Shown here piece by piece: positions 1 to 8,276 of a stretch of 64,000 bases of DNA (position 1 is the stretch's first letter; each line of letters opens with the position of its first letter). The DNA comes from Rhodococcus sp. SBT000017 (GTDB lineage Bacteria > Actinomycetota > Actinomycetes > Mycobacteriales > Mycobacteriaceae): positions 310,001 to 374,000 of the forward strand of contig NZ_REFU01000002.1 in NCBI RefSeq assembly GCF_003688915.1, read 5' to 3'. Position numbers and translations under genes: made by a program. The notes under the pieces were generated by a model. The model did no database searches, was not told the origin of the DNA, and saw only the letters and a list, made by a program, of their open reading frames with translations.

Positions 1-1082
1 GCTACGACCGCGTCATGGGCCCCAACGGCCAGGCACAGTACTGGGCACCGAACCTGCGGGCCGCGTGCGACATCCTGTTCGCGCACTACGACCACGCGTA
101 CGCCGCACCGGGAGAACGCTTCCCGCGCCGCGCGGCCACCGCAGACCCGACAGAACGCGACGTGCGTACCTACCCGCACGTGCACCCGTCGAGCGACTTC
201 ACCAACGTCGGCGACATCTTCTCCTCGGTCACCAACCCGGACCGCAAGAAGCCGTTCGACATCCGCACCGTGATGCGCGCCGTGGTGGACCAGGATCACT
301 CGGTGCTCGAGCGTTGGGCCGACATGGCCGACGCCGACACCTCCGTGGTGTTCGACGCCCACCTCGCCGGGATCCCGGTGTCCGTCATCGGTATCGAATC
401 GCGGGCCATCCCCCGTAAGGGCTGGTTCCCGTCCGACGGCCCCGATCAGTGGACCTCGGGAACCCTGTTCCCCAACTCGTCGAAGAAGACCGCACGCGCC
501 ATCAACGCCGCCAGCGGAAGCCGGCCGATCGTGGTGCTGGCCAACCTCTCCGGCTTCGACGGATCACCGGAATCGCTGCGCAACATCCAGCTCGAATACG
601 GTGCCGAGATCGGCCGCGCCATCGTCAACTTCGACGGACCGGTCGTGTTCTGTGTCGTCTCCCGCTACCACGGAGGCGCTTTCGTGGTGTTCTCCGGAGC
701 GCTCAACGACAACATGGAGGTCCTCGCAGTGGAGGGCTCCTTCGCCTCCGTACTCGGTGGAGCCCCGGCAGCAGCAGTGGTGTTCACCCGCGACGTCAAC
801 GCCCGCACCGCAGCGGACCCGACCGTCAAGGAACTCGAGACTGCCCTGAACACAGCCGAGGACGACGCCACCCGCTCGGCCCTGCGCGTCGAACTGGCCA
901 CCGTGCGAGCGAACGCCCGCAACGCCAAACTGGGTGAAGTGGCAGCCGAATTCGAGGCCATCCACAACATCCAGCGAGCACAGAACGTCGGATCGGTGCA
1001 CCACATCGTCCCCGCCGCAGAACTACGACCGCAGCTGGTCGCAGCCATCGAACGCGGAATGGCGCGGTCGCTGGCGAAGTAG
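1..1082 (+). CDS. biotin-dependent acyl-CoA carboxylase, carboxyltransferase C-terminal part (5' truncated by window)
   Basis: The frame is open from the window edge (first whole codon at base 3), so only the C-terminal ~360 residues are visible. They form the second half of an acyl-CoA carboxyltransferase domain of the crotonase fold: the segment with VVLANLSGFDGS (about residues 178-190 of the visible part) and the following GAEIGRAIVNFDGPVV are the conserved acyl-CoA/biotin site region, followed by the usual C-terminal helices. The visible part alone does not show whether biotin carboxylase and biotin carrier domains are fused upstream; in Rhodococcus relatives this type is often the end of a very large fused carboxylase, which is family knowledge and not seen here. 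It would carboxylate a short acyl-CoA in the cytoplasm. A hairpin follows the stop codon. Confidence 0.85.
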   Translation, partial: YDRVMGPNGQAQYWAPNLRAACDILFAHYDHAYAAPGERFPRRAATADPTERDVRTYPHVHPSSDFTNVGDIFSSVTNPDRKKPFDIRTVMRAVVDQDHSVLERWADMADADTSVVFDAHLAGIPVSVIGIESRAIPRKGWFPSDGPDQWTSGTLFPNSSKKTARAINAASGSRPIVVLANLSGFDGSPESLRNIQLEYGAEIGRAIVNFDGPVVFCVVSRYHGGAFVVFSGALNDNMEVLAVEGSFASVLGGAPAAAVVFTRDVNARTAADPTVKELETALNTAEDDATRSALRVELATVRANARNAKLGEVAAEFEAIHNIQRAQNVGSVHHIVPAAELRPQLVAAIERGMARSLAK

Positions 1083-1125
1083 GGCCTGGGCTCGCTCAAC
1101 GCACACGCGCGCTCGTTTGCTGGAT

Positions 1126-1155
1126 GCTCGCGGAACGGTTACCTGTTCCGCGAGC
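1126..1155 (+). terminator. hairpin downstream of the carboxylase gene
   Basis: An 11-bp perfect stem (1126-1136 with 1145-1155) and 8-nt loop lies 44 bases after the carboxylase stop codon. There is no clear T-tract, which is common in high-GC actinobacteria, so termination is inferred from position and structure. It may serve both this gene and the convergent small secreted protein. Confidence 0.5.
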
Positions 1156-1209
1156 GTCTGGCGAATGCGCGCGCGTTTGTCGGTTCGGTGGTGTGGCTCA
1201 GGCCGAGCG

Positions 1210-1425
1210 TTACCAGTAGGTCACGTCTGTGGCGACGACACCGGTGCATTGACCGGTGAAGATGGTCACCGCGCAGGCCTCCCAGAGCCGCGACAGCATG
1301 TCGAAACCACCCAACGCACTGCTCGAGCTACCGGTGCTCGCACTTCCGGTATCGGCCACCGCGACTGCCGGCGACGCGATGGCGATGACTGCGGCTCCCA
1401 GCACAACAGCAAGACGACGCTTCAC
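1210..1425 (-). CDS. small secreted protein, 71 aa, function unknown
   Basis: A short ORF whose N-terminus VKRRLAVVLGAAVIAIASPAVAVA is a clear Sec signal peptide in outline (positive start, hydrophobic core, AVA-type cleavage site near residue 25). The mature part is about 46 residues, Ser/Gly-rich at first and then with two cysteines (in EACAV and GQCTG) that could form one disulfide. An in-frame ATG lies ten codons upstream, but I chose the GTG at 1425 because a GAGGAG ribosome site sits six bases before it and the signal peptide then begins directly. I do not recognise the family; similar tiny secreted proteins with a C-terminal Cys pair are common in rhodococci. It is convergent with the carboxylase gene. 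Confidence 0.6.
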   Translation of the reverse strand: MKRRLAVVLGAAVIAIASPAVAVADTGSASTGSSSSALGGFDMLSRLWEACAVTIFTGQCTGVVATDVTYW

Positions 1426-1522
1426 GCTGTTCTCCTCTTCGATTCCGTCGGACATGGTTCGCTCGACACGCTAACCTCGCGTCCCCATTGTCACAATCGT
1501 CCGAACGAACGATGCCGAGCTG

Positions 1523-2398
1523 TCAGAGCTCGAGGGTTCGGGCGCTGACGAAGCGGCGGGGCTCATCGGTGAGTGGGTCCGTGAAATTCAGAGCCCGGGC
1601 GAGAAGTTGCAACGGCCGGGTGAAGTCGTCGGCCGGGATGGAAGAGAACTCCGGATAGTACGGGTCGTTCACGATGGGAATACCCAACGAGGACAGATGG
1701 ATCCGCAGCTGATGGGTCTTGCCTGTCTTGGGGAAGAGTCGATATTGGGCGAACGTGCCGAACGTGTCGACCAGTTCGATCAGGGTCTCACTGTTCGGCT
1801 CCCCCGGCTCCTCGTATGCCGTCATGACCCCGTGTTCTTTGAGGATTCGACTACGCATTATGCGCGGAAACTCCAGCGCTGCATCGAATCCCGCAACTGC
1901 CTCGTATTCCTTGGTGACGTTGCGCGAGGAGAAGAGTTCCTGATACGGCCGTCGGGCCTGCTTGGTCTTGGTGAAGAGCAACACCCCGGCGGTGGCGCGA
2001 TCGAGTCGGTGCGCGGGCGTCAGGTCCGGGCAATCGAATTGCCTACGCAGCCGTACCGTCGCGGTTTCGGTGACGTGCCTGCCACGCGGAATGGTGGCAA
2101 GGAAGTGCGGCTTGTCGACCACCAGCAGATTCTCGTCCTCGTGCAGGATGCCGATCTCGAACGGAACCGGAACCTCCTGCGCTGGAATGCGATAGAAGTA
2201 CACCTGGCTGCCGGCGCGGTACCGCGTCGCGTCGGAGATGGGCCTGCTCTTCTCGTCGACCACTTCGGCGTCGCGCATGGCCCGTCGCCAGTCGTCCTCG
2301 GGCATCTCACGTTCGAGATACTCGACGATGGTGGTGGCCGAATCACCATGCGGTAAGAGCAGTCTCAGTGGTGCGAGGCCGTCCCGGAAGGGCAGCAT
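1523..2398 (-). CDS. RluA-family pseudouridine synthase
   Basis: A 291-residue protein of the RluA/RluC/RluD class that isomerises uridine to pseudouridine in rRNA or tRNA in the cytoplasm. The catalytic motif HRLDRATAGVLLF is present (about residues 130-142) with the invariant Asp at 133; the conserved substrate-pocket segment KTGKTHQLRIHLSSLGIPIVNDPYY follows in pieces near residues 225-250. The N-terminal ~80 residues are an S4-like or degenerate RNA-binding region. The RNA target cannot be told from sequence alone. It ends four bases before, and on the same strand as, the start side of nothing else: its neighbour upstream is trhO, whose stop lies only five bases from this start, so the two RNA-modification genes are probably cotranscribed. 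Confidence 0.9.
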   Translation of the reverse strand: MLPFRDGLAPLRLLLPHGDSATTIVEYLEREMPEDDWRRAMRDAEVVDEKSRPISDATRYRAGSQVYFYRIPAQEVPVPFEIGILHEDENLLVVDKPHFLATIPRGRHVTETATVRLRRQFDCPDLTPAHRLDRATAGVLLFTKTKQARRPYQELFSSRNVTKEYEAVAGFDAALEFPRIMRSRILKEHGVMTAYEEPGEPNSETLIELVDTFGTFAQYRLFPKTGKTHQLRIHLSSLGIPIVNDPYYPEFSSIPADDFTRPLQLLARALNFTDPLTDEPRRFVSARTLEL

Positions 2399-2402
2399 TT
2401 CT

Positions 2403-3245
2403 CTACGCGCAGTCGAGACAGATCAACCGCAGACCGCGGCCGGCGTCGCCGTCGAAGTCCTGGTAGCGGGATGTCGGGTTGCCGCAGGCACTGCAGCGCC
2501 CGATGACGGCGGTGTGATCGGAGAAGTTCTGTACCATCCGTTTGTCGAAGACGAACAGCGAACCCTCCCAGAGCGCGTCGTCGCCGAAAGTCTCTGCGTA
2601 TCGGACGATTCCGCCGTCGAGCTGATACACCTCCTCGAACCCGCGCGCGACCATCAACGACGAGAGCACCTCGCACCGCACTCCCCCGGTGCAGTACGTG
2701 ACCACCGGGGACTGCTTCAGATGGTCGTAGGCACCGGAGTCGAGTTGGGAGACGAAGTCTCTGGTTGTCTCGACGTCGGGCACCACTGCGTTCTTGAACT
2801 TGCCGATCTGCGCCTCGAAGGCGTTGCGGCCGTCGAAGAAGACGACGTCGTCGCCGCGGGAATCGACGAGCTCGTGCACCTGCTGCGGGCTCAGATGGGT
2901 GCCGCCGCCGACCACTCCGTCGGCGTCGACCTTCAACTCGCCCGGCGCACCGAAGGTGACGATCTCCTCGCGCACCCGCACGCTGAGGCGCGGGAAATCG
3001 TTGCCGAGTCCATCGGACCACTTGATGTCGGCCGACTTGAACGCCGGATAGCTGCGAGTGCCGCGCACGTACCGTTTGACATCGTCGACGTCGCCGCCCA
3101 CCGTCGCGTTGATGCCGTGTTCGGAGATCAGGATGCGTCCGGTCAGGTTGTTCGACGCGGCCAGCGTCTGCTGCCACAACCGGATCGCCTCGGGATCGGG
3201 CAATGGAGTGAACACGTAGAACAGGACGATTTTCGGTACAGCCAC
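2403..3245 (-). CDS. trhO: tRNA uridine(34) hydroxylase TrhO, rhodanese-like
   Basis: A 280-residue member of the TrhO/YceA family, which oxygen-dependently forms 5-hydroxyuridine at the wobble position of tRNA. An N-terminal acylphosphatase-like/TrhO domain (about 1-100) is followed by a rhodanese domain with the active-site loop YCTGGVRCE; the catalytic Cys is residue 185 with a second Cys at 191. The tail carries CSACGN and LICLDCA, four cysteines that probably bind a metal. Length matches the family. It lies immediately upstream of the pseudouridine synthase in the same direction (5-bp gap), which fits a small RNA-modification operon. The start ATG at 3245 is followed directly by the conserved N-terminus. 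Confidence 0.92.
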   Translation of the reverse strand: MAVPKIVLFYVFTPLPDPEAIRLWQQTLAASNNLTGRILISEHGINATVGGDVDDVKRYVRGTRSYPAFKSADIKWSDGLGNDFPRLSVRVREEIVTFGAPGELKVDADGVVGGGTHLSPQQVHELVDSRGDDVVFFDGRNAFEAQIGKFKNAVVPDVETTRDFVSQLDSGAYDHLKQSPVVTYCTGGVRCEVLSSLMVARGFEEVYQLDGGIVRYAETFGDDALWEGSLFVFDKRMVQNFSDHTAVIGRCSACGNPTSRYQDFDGDAGRGLRLICLDCA

Positions 3246-3266
3246 GCCGACCAGTATGGCGCGTTG

Positions 3267-4916
3267 TCAGGCAGGCGGCGGCGCCGCCCGGACTCGCTGG
3301 GTGCCGGAGTCGACGGTGAAGCCCGCTCCCCAGTACACGCCGGTCTGCGGATCCTCCTTGGCGGTGAGGAACCAGTGATCCATCCGAGCCGCCGTCTTGG
3401 TGACCTCGAAGACGCCGAAACCGTGACTGTCGAGGTCCACGAACTTCACGTGCTGGTTGAGCGCCTTGAACGCCTCCTCGGCGACCCGGCCCAGCGTGTG
3501 CGGCGGAGTACGCGTCAGGTCGTCGATGTTGGCCGAGCTCACCGAGGTGACGACCAGCTCGGTGGCAGCAGGCTCCGTCGTTGCGTAGTGCGCCGCGTCG
3601 AGCGGCACCTCGCAGGCCCAGGCCGAGTGGATGTCGCCGGTGATGAACACCGTGTTGTCGACGCCCGCGTCCACGATGGCACCGAGCAGCTTGCGGCGGT
3701 CGGCGGTGTAGCCGTCCCACGGATCGGCGTTGTACGGCAGACCGCCCTCCGGGATCCCGAGCAGCGACGTGACCGCCCTGGCGGCATCGCGATCGAGCGG
3801 CGGGATGAGAGTGGGCGTGATCATCACCGGGTTGCCGACGATCTTCCACTGCGTCGGCGATGAGACGATGCCGTCGGTGAGCCACTGCATCTGCTCGGCA
3901 CCGGTGATCGTTCGGTTGGGAGAATCGACCTCGGGCCCGTTGAACGGCAACACCTGCTGCGACCGATAGGTGCGTAGGTCCAGCATCGAGAGCTCGAGCA
4001 GGTTGCCGAACCGCAGCCGACGGTAGAGGTGACGGTTCGTCGCCGTGCCTGCCGCGCGCACCGGCATCCACTCGTAGTACGCCTGCTCGGAATTCGCCTT
4101 GCGCGTGGACCAATCGCCCTCGGTGCCCGGGGTGTGATTCTGCGCGCCGGTGTCGTATGCATCGTTGGCGGATTCGTGGTCGTCCCACGTGCAGATCCAC
4201 GGCACGCCGGCGTGCGCGGCCTGCAGATCGGGATCGGACTTGTACTGGCCGTGGCGCTGACGGTAATCGGAGAGCGTGACGATCTCGTGGGTGGGCGAAT
4301 GCTGCCGGATCACGCCGTCGCGGCCCGGGAACCCGCCCGTCTCGTACTCGTAGATGTAGTCACCGAGATGGACGATGGCGTCGAGGTCTCCCCTGGCGGC
4401 CAGATGCCGGTAGGCACCGAAGTACCCCGACTCCCAGTTGGAGCACGAGACGACACCGAAGCGCATCGCGTCGATATCGGCATCGTTGGCCGGTGCGGTG
4501 TGCGTGGTCCCGACGGCCGATGCCGCGTCGCTCGTCCGGAAATCGTAGAAGTACGTGGTGTCTGCAGCCAGGCCGTCGACGTCGACCTTGACGGTGTGGT
4601 CGGCGTCGGAACCGGTTGCGACGGTTCCGGAGGAGACGACGTCCCCCATGTCTGCACTGCGGGAAATCCGCCACGTCACCGATACCTGCGGGCCGACGCC
4701 GGAGCCCGGGGTGGCGTCGGGCGTGGGGGTGAGCCGAGTCCAGAGGACGATCGCGTCGGGCAACGGATCTCCCGATGCGACTCCGTGCAGGAAGCCGCGG
4801 TCGCTGCCCTGCGCGTGTGCGACCGCAGGCAGTGTCGTGGCGACTCCGGCCACTGCGACGGCCACCGACGACGAGCGAAGAAACGTCCTTCTGGAAAGCG
4901 CAGAATCAGCGTGCAT
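3267..4916 (-). CDS. phoD: PhoD-family alkaline phosphatase/phosphodiesterase, Tat-exported
   Basis: A 549-residue phosphatase of the PhoD family, which removes phosphate from monoesters or diesters outside the cell, usually with Fe and Ca as cofactors. The N-terminus has a twin-arginine signal (SRRTFLRSS, residues 8-16, then a hydrophobic stretch ending AHAQG near 37). PhoD metal-site motifs are all present: LGDYIYEY (184-191), WDDHE (244-248) and TGDIHSAW (426-433), with the N-terminal PhoD_N beta domain at about 40-140. The reading frame stays open upstream to 5045, but the ATG at 4916 places the Tat motif at the very N-terminus, so I take that start. Its promoter must lie in the ~125 bp shared with the divergent photolyase gene. 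Confidence 0.92.
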   Translation of the reverse strand: MHADSALSRRTFLRSSSVAVAVAGVATTLPAVAHAQGSDRGFLHGVASGDPLPDAIVLWTRLTPTPDATPGSGVGPQVSVTWRISRSADMGDVVSSGTVATGSDADHTVKVDVDGLAADTTYFYDFRTSDAASAVGTTHTAPANDADIDAMRFGVVSCSNWESGYFGAYRHLAARGDLDAIVHLGDYIYEYETGGFPGRDGVIRQHSPTHEIVTLSDYRQRHGQYKSDPDLQAAHAGVPWICTWDDHESANDAYDTGAQNHTPGTEGDWSTRKANSEQAYYEWMPVRAAGTATNRHLYRRLRFGNLLELSMLDLRTYRSQQVLPFNGPEVDSPNRTITGAEQMQWLTDGIVSSPTQWKIVGNPVMITPTLIPPLDRDAARAVTSLLGIPEGGLPYNADPWDGYTADRRKLLGAIVDAGVDNTVFITGDIHSAWACEVPLDAAHYATTEPAATELVVTSVSSANIDDLTRTPPHTLGRVAEEAFKALNQHVKFVDLDSHGFGVFEVTKTAARMDHWFLTAKEDPQTGVYWGAGFTVDSGTQRVRAAPPPA

Positions 4917-5043
4917 CGGGTCAGTCCATGCGATGGATGGTCGGTGGTCAAGTAAGGCGCACCTGGGTCGGCAACAGTGTTCACCGGACGGCCATGTGCC
5001 GGACGCTGGTTTGCCGGAGTGGTGGCGGGAGAACACTGGGGGC

Positions 5044-6516
5044 ATGGACGCTCTGTGGTTGTTCGGTGATCAGCTCGGTCCGCACTTTCACTCGGTGGAC
5101 GAGCATGCCGATCGGGATGTGCTGATGATCGAGTCCCGGCGCGTGTTCCGGCGTCGTCGATACCACCGGCAGAAGCTGCACCTCGTGTTGTCGGGGATGC
5201 GTCATCTGGCCGACGAGCTGGGCGATCGCGTCACCTACCTGCAGACCGAGACGTACCGGGAAGGGTTGGCCGAGTACGGCAAGCCCGTGGTGGTGTTCGA
5301 GCCCACCTCCCATGCGGCCGAGAAGTTCGTCGCCGCGCTGCACGAGGAGGGACTGGTCTCGGAGATTTTGCCGACGCCGATGTTCGCGCTTCCCCGCGCC
5401 GAGTTCGCGGAATGGGCAGCCGAGCGCGGCACCTTTCGGATGGAGACGTTCTACCGGGAGCAGCGCAAGAAGTTCGGGGTGTTGATGGACGGTTCGGAAC
5501 CGGTCTCCGGAAAGTGGAACCTAGACGCCGAGAACCAGTCGCCGCCCCCGAAGGGACGCCTGACCCTCGGTGTCGAGGAACCGTGGTGGCCGACCGAGGA
5601 TGCCATCGACGAGCAGGTGCGCGCCGACCTCGACTCTTGGGACCTCGACACCGTCGGAGTGGACGGGCCTCGCGTGTTCGCGGTGACCGCTTCTGAGGCG
5701 TCGGAAGCATTGGCGCACTTCGTGAATTATCGATTGGACGACTTCGGCAAGTACGAGGACGCGGTGATGGCCGATGACTGGACGATGTCTCACTCGCTGC
5801 TGTCGGTTCCACTGAACCTCGGACTGCTGCAACCGTTGGACGTGGCACACGCAGCCGAGGACGCCCACCGCGACGGCACCCCGCTGGCGAGCGTGGAGGG
5901 TTTCGTTCGCCAGATCCTCGGCTGGCGCGAATACGTGTGGCACCTGTATTGGCATCTGGGGCCGGAGTATCTCGAACGCAACAAGCTCGAAGCCCATGAG
6001 CCACTGCCGGATTGGCTGCTCGAGTTGGACGGCGACGCCGTGGTGGCGAAATGCCTGTCGTCGACGGTGGACGGCGTGCGCGAGCGCGGCTGGGTGCACC
6101 ACATCCCCCGACTGATGATTCTGGGAAACTTTGCGCTGCAACACGCCTGGGACCCACGAGCGTTGACCGACTGGTTCGCAACGGCTTTCGTCGACGGGTT
6201 CGCCTGGGTGATGCCGGTGAACGTGATCGGCATGAGTCAACACGCGGACGGCGGCGTGATCGCAACGAAGCCCTACGCCTCAGGCGGGGCGTATCTGAAC
6301 CGCATGACCGATTACTGCAAACCATGCGAGTTCAACCCGAAGAAGCGATTGGGCGACGACGCCTGCCCGTTCACTGCCGGTTACTGGGCATTCGTGCACC
6401 GGCATCGAGAGATGTTGGCGCTCAATCACCGCACGGCGCGGCAGGTGTCGTCGATGAACCGATTGAGCGACCTCGAGCAAGTGTTGGAACAGGAACGGCA
6501 GCGCGAGGTGTACTGA
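5044..6516 (+). CDS. iron-sulfur bacterial cryptochrome/photolyase (FeS-BCP type)
   Basis: A 490-residue DPRP-type protein (deoxyribodipyrimidine photolyase-related), expected to bind FAD and repair (6-4) photoproducts or act as a blue-light sensor. Four cysteines at 337, 425, 428 and 441 are spaced 88, 3 and 13 residues, the same spacing as the [4Fe-4S] ligands of Agrobacterium PhrB as I remember them (350, 438, 441, 454); the last three lie in YCKPCEF and DDACPF. The N-terminal segment DALWLFGDQLGPHF is the antenna-domain start. I chose the ATG at 5044 because the frame upstream runs through the divergent phoD gene. A diverged copy of its last 48 bp occurs at 9742-9789, showing that the DNA just downstream is an insertion. 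Confidence 0.92.
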   Translation: MDALWLFGDQLGPHFHSVDEHADRDVLMIESRRVFRRRRYHRQKLHLVLSGMRHLADELGDRVTYLQTETYREGLAEYGKPVVVFEPTSHAAEKFVAALHEEGLVSEILPTPMFALPRAEFAEWAAERGTFRMETFYREQRKKFGVLMDGSEPVSGKWNLDAENQSPPPKGRLTLGVEEPWWPTEDAIDEQVRADLDSWDLDTVGVDGPRVFAVTASEASEALAHFVNYRLDDFGKYEDAVMADDWTMSHSLLSVPLNLGLLQPLDVAHAAEDAHRDGTPLASVEGFVRQILGWREYVWHLYWHLGPEYLERNKLEAHEPLPDWLLELDGDAVVAKCLSSTVDGVRERGWVHHIPRLMILGNFALQHAWDPRALTDWFATAFVDGFAWVMPVNVIGMSQHADGGVIATKPYASGGAYLNRMTDYCKPCEFNPKKRLGDDACPFTAGYWAFVHRHREMLALNHRTARQVSSMNRLSDLEQVLEQERQREVY

Positions 6517-6517
6517 C
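6470..6517 (+). repeat. direct repeat copy 1: 3' end of the photolyase gene
   Basis: These 48 bases, ending just after the photolyase stop codon, match 9742-9789 in the same orientation at 41 of 48 positions without gaps. The match starts and stops abruptly. The two copies bracket the HNH gene and the IS256 element, like the left and right junctions of an integrated element. Confidence 0.75.
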
Positions 6518-6883
6518 GCGTTGGATGCCTGAACCGAGGATTTCCGAATCTCTAGAGCGTCGCGCTCTGTGACGAAACGCCGCATCGGTCCGATGGCCGT
6601 ACGTTGGGCGAATCTGCATGCGCGACACTCCCCACATGTCGCGGACCGCCCGCGCTGCAGATGAACCGCCACGAAGACGCCCCAGTAACGCCAGCGGCGG
6701 ATGGGAACGAGTTGGCGCTGGTCGACTACGCGTAAAAAATCGAAACAGTCACCGCGCTGCTCGGACTGGAATCGCTGCAGCGATCACTATCCGGAAACGG
6801 GCTCCGAGCTCCTACCACAGGCTACCGACAGGTTCAGATTTGCGAATCCTTATGCACAGCAATAGTTTTCGATTGCACTATGA
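6518..6883. other. intergenic stretch without a recognisable gene
   Basis: About 370 bases between the photolyase stop and the HNH gene promoter. A small stem (AGAGCG/CGCTCT near 6553-6567) could help terminate the photolyase transcript. A 101-codon frame across 6618-6923 has no ribosome site, no recognisable domain and lies in an AT-richer stretch than its surroundings, so I do not call it a gene. The lower GC towards 6840-6910 suggests a promoter region. Confidence 0.5.
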
Positions 6884-6912
6884 TTGCCAGTCGAACGCGC
6901 GTTCTATACACT
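6884..6912 (+). promoter_or_regulatory. candidate promoter of the HNH gene, possibly leaderless
   Basis: TTGCCA at 6884-6889 and TACACT at 6907-6912 are separated by 17 bp and resemble sigma-70/SigA -35 and -10 boxes. The -10 box ends only seven bases before the ATG at 6920 and no Shine-Dalgarno sequence is present, so the message may begin at or next to the start codon. Confidence 0.4.
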
Positions 6913-6919
6913 TGCTTCT

Positions 6920-8248
6920 ATGACCACGGAGATCTGGCAACTGAGCGAAAGCGAACTCCTCGCCGACGCCGCCGCGGTCTCCCACCAAATCCAACTCCTC
7001 GAAGCCCGACGCATCGCTCTCGTCGGAGAGATCGACACCCGCGTCTCACGGGAGAAACTCGGCTTCCCCGGACCCGCAGGCTGGCTGACCTCCACCACAC
7101 TGCTCTCGCCGTCCAAGGCCACCAAGATCGTCGCCCTCGCCCGCGGGTTGAAGAACTTCTCCGACATCGCCGACGCCGTGAACACCGGTGTCATGTCCGT
7201 CGACCACGCCGCGCTGATCCTCACCTTCGCCGAAACCCCACCGAAGGACCTCCCGGAAGAGGGTCGCGTTATGGCCCGCACCGCGATGATCGCCGCCGCG
7301 ACCGGGCCCGAAGCTCTTACCGGCCGGATCCGAGCAGCGATCACCAAGCTCGAGGACGAGTTCGGCGGCAAGACCCCACCACCCGAGAACACCGACCGCA
7401 ACGAACTCTTCGCCTCCAAGACGTTGAACGGGCGTCTTGTGTTGAAGGGTGATTTCGATGCGATCACCGGAGAAAAGCTGCTCACCGCACTCTCACCGCT
7501 GACCGAACCCCGACCCGCAGCCGACGGCACCGAGACATTCAAAATCGCAGACGATCGCAGCCCCGCGAGGCGCAGAGCCGACGCCTTCGGACACATCCTC
7601 GACCAATACCTCGCCTCCAGTGATCGCCCCATCGAAGGCGGTGAACGCCCGCACCTGAACCTGCACATCAGCCTGCGCGATCTCACCGACCTCCGCGACA
7701 GTGCTGACGTCGATGACATCGCCGACGACGAGAACACCCGCGCTGCAGACGAATCCGATGCCGGGCCTACCGCCGATCGTGGTGCCTATCGAGACCTGTT
7801 CGGCGACGGCACGTCGGTCGGGTGGCTGCCGTGGATGGGACCACTCTCCCGCAATACTTCTCGACAGTTGGCGTGTGACTGTGTTCTCACCGCCATCGTG
7901 ATGGACGAGAACGGCTCACCGATCAACCTCGCCCGCACCGCACGCACCGTCACCGCCAAACAACGCAAAGCCCTCACCGCCCGCGATCACGGCTGCGCGT
8001 TCCCTGGCTGCGGCAAACCCGCCGCCTGGACCGAAGGCCACCACATCTGGCATTGGGCCGACGGCGGCCCCACCGACATGAACAACCTGGTCCTACTGTG
8101 CGGGTTCCATCACCGACTCATCCACCACTCCGATTGGGAAGTCTTCATCGGCACCGACAACCACCCCTGGTTCATCCCACCAGCAACCGTCGACCCGTAC
8201 CGACAACCCCGACCATCCCACGCCCGAGCAGGCCCACACATCGCCTGA
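6920..8248 (+). CDS. DUF222/13E12-type protein with C-terminal HNH nuclease domain
   Basis: A 442-residue protein of the DUF222-HNH family that is repeated many times in mycobacterial and rhodococcal genomes (the 13E12/REP13E12 family). The N-terminal ~300 residues are the helical DUF222 region (SESELLADAAAVSHQIQ onward); the C-terminus is an HNH endonuclease with GCAFPGC (about 361-367), TEGHHIWHW (about 370-378) and LLCGFHHRLIHH, which supply metal-site Cys and His residues. Its biological role is not known; the family is often linked to mobile DNA. It starts at the first ATG after the candidate promoter. It is the only cargo gene, apart from the IS, between the two copies of the photolyase 3' end, and its own terminator hairpin has been hit by the IS256 element. 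Confidence 0.88.
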   Translation: MTTEIWQLSESELLADAAAVSHQIQLLEARRIALVGEIDTRVSREKLGFPGPAGWLTSTTLLSPSKATKIVALARGLKNFSDIADAVNTGVMSVDHAALILTFAETPPKDLPEEGRVMARTAMIAAATGPEALTGRIRAAITKLEDEFGGKTPPPENTDRNELFASKTLNGRLVLKGDFDAITGEKLLTALSPLTEPRPAADGTETFKIADDRSPARRRADAFGHILDQYLASSDRPIEGGERPHLNLHISLRDLTDLRDSADVDDIADDENTRAADESDAGPTADRGAYRDLFGDGTSVGWLPWMGPLSRNTSRQLACDCVLTAIVMDENGSPINLARTARTVTAKQRKALTARDHGCAFPGCGKPAAWTEGHHIWHWADGGPTDMNNLVLLCGFHHRLIHHSDWEVFIGTDNHPWFIPPATVDPYRQPRPSHARAGPHIA

Positions 8249-8268
8249 ACCCGCCCAAAGACCACTCC

Positions 8269-8276
8269 AGCCCCGC
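8269..8276. repeat. left 8-bp target-site duplication of the IS256 element
   Basis: AGCCCCGC directly abuts the left inverted end and is repeated exactly at 9653-9660 next to the right end. Eight bases is the usual duplication length for IS256-family transposition. Confidence 0.85.

Noticed and set aside
2238..3863. Long plus-strand frame (541 codons) opposite trhO and phoD
   Set aside because: Arg/Asp/Val-rich translation without any domain, opposite two well-supported genes; a normal antisense shadow in high-GC DNA.
6618..6923. 101-codon frame before the HNH gene
   Set aside because: No ribosome site or domain; it overlaps the likely HNH promoter and start.
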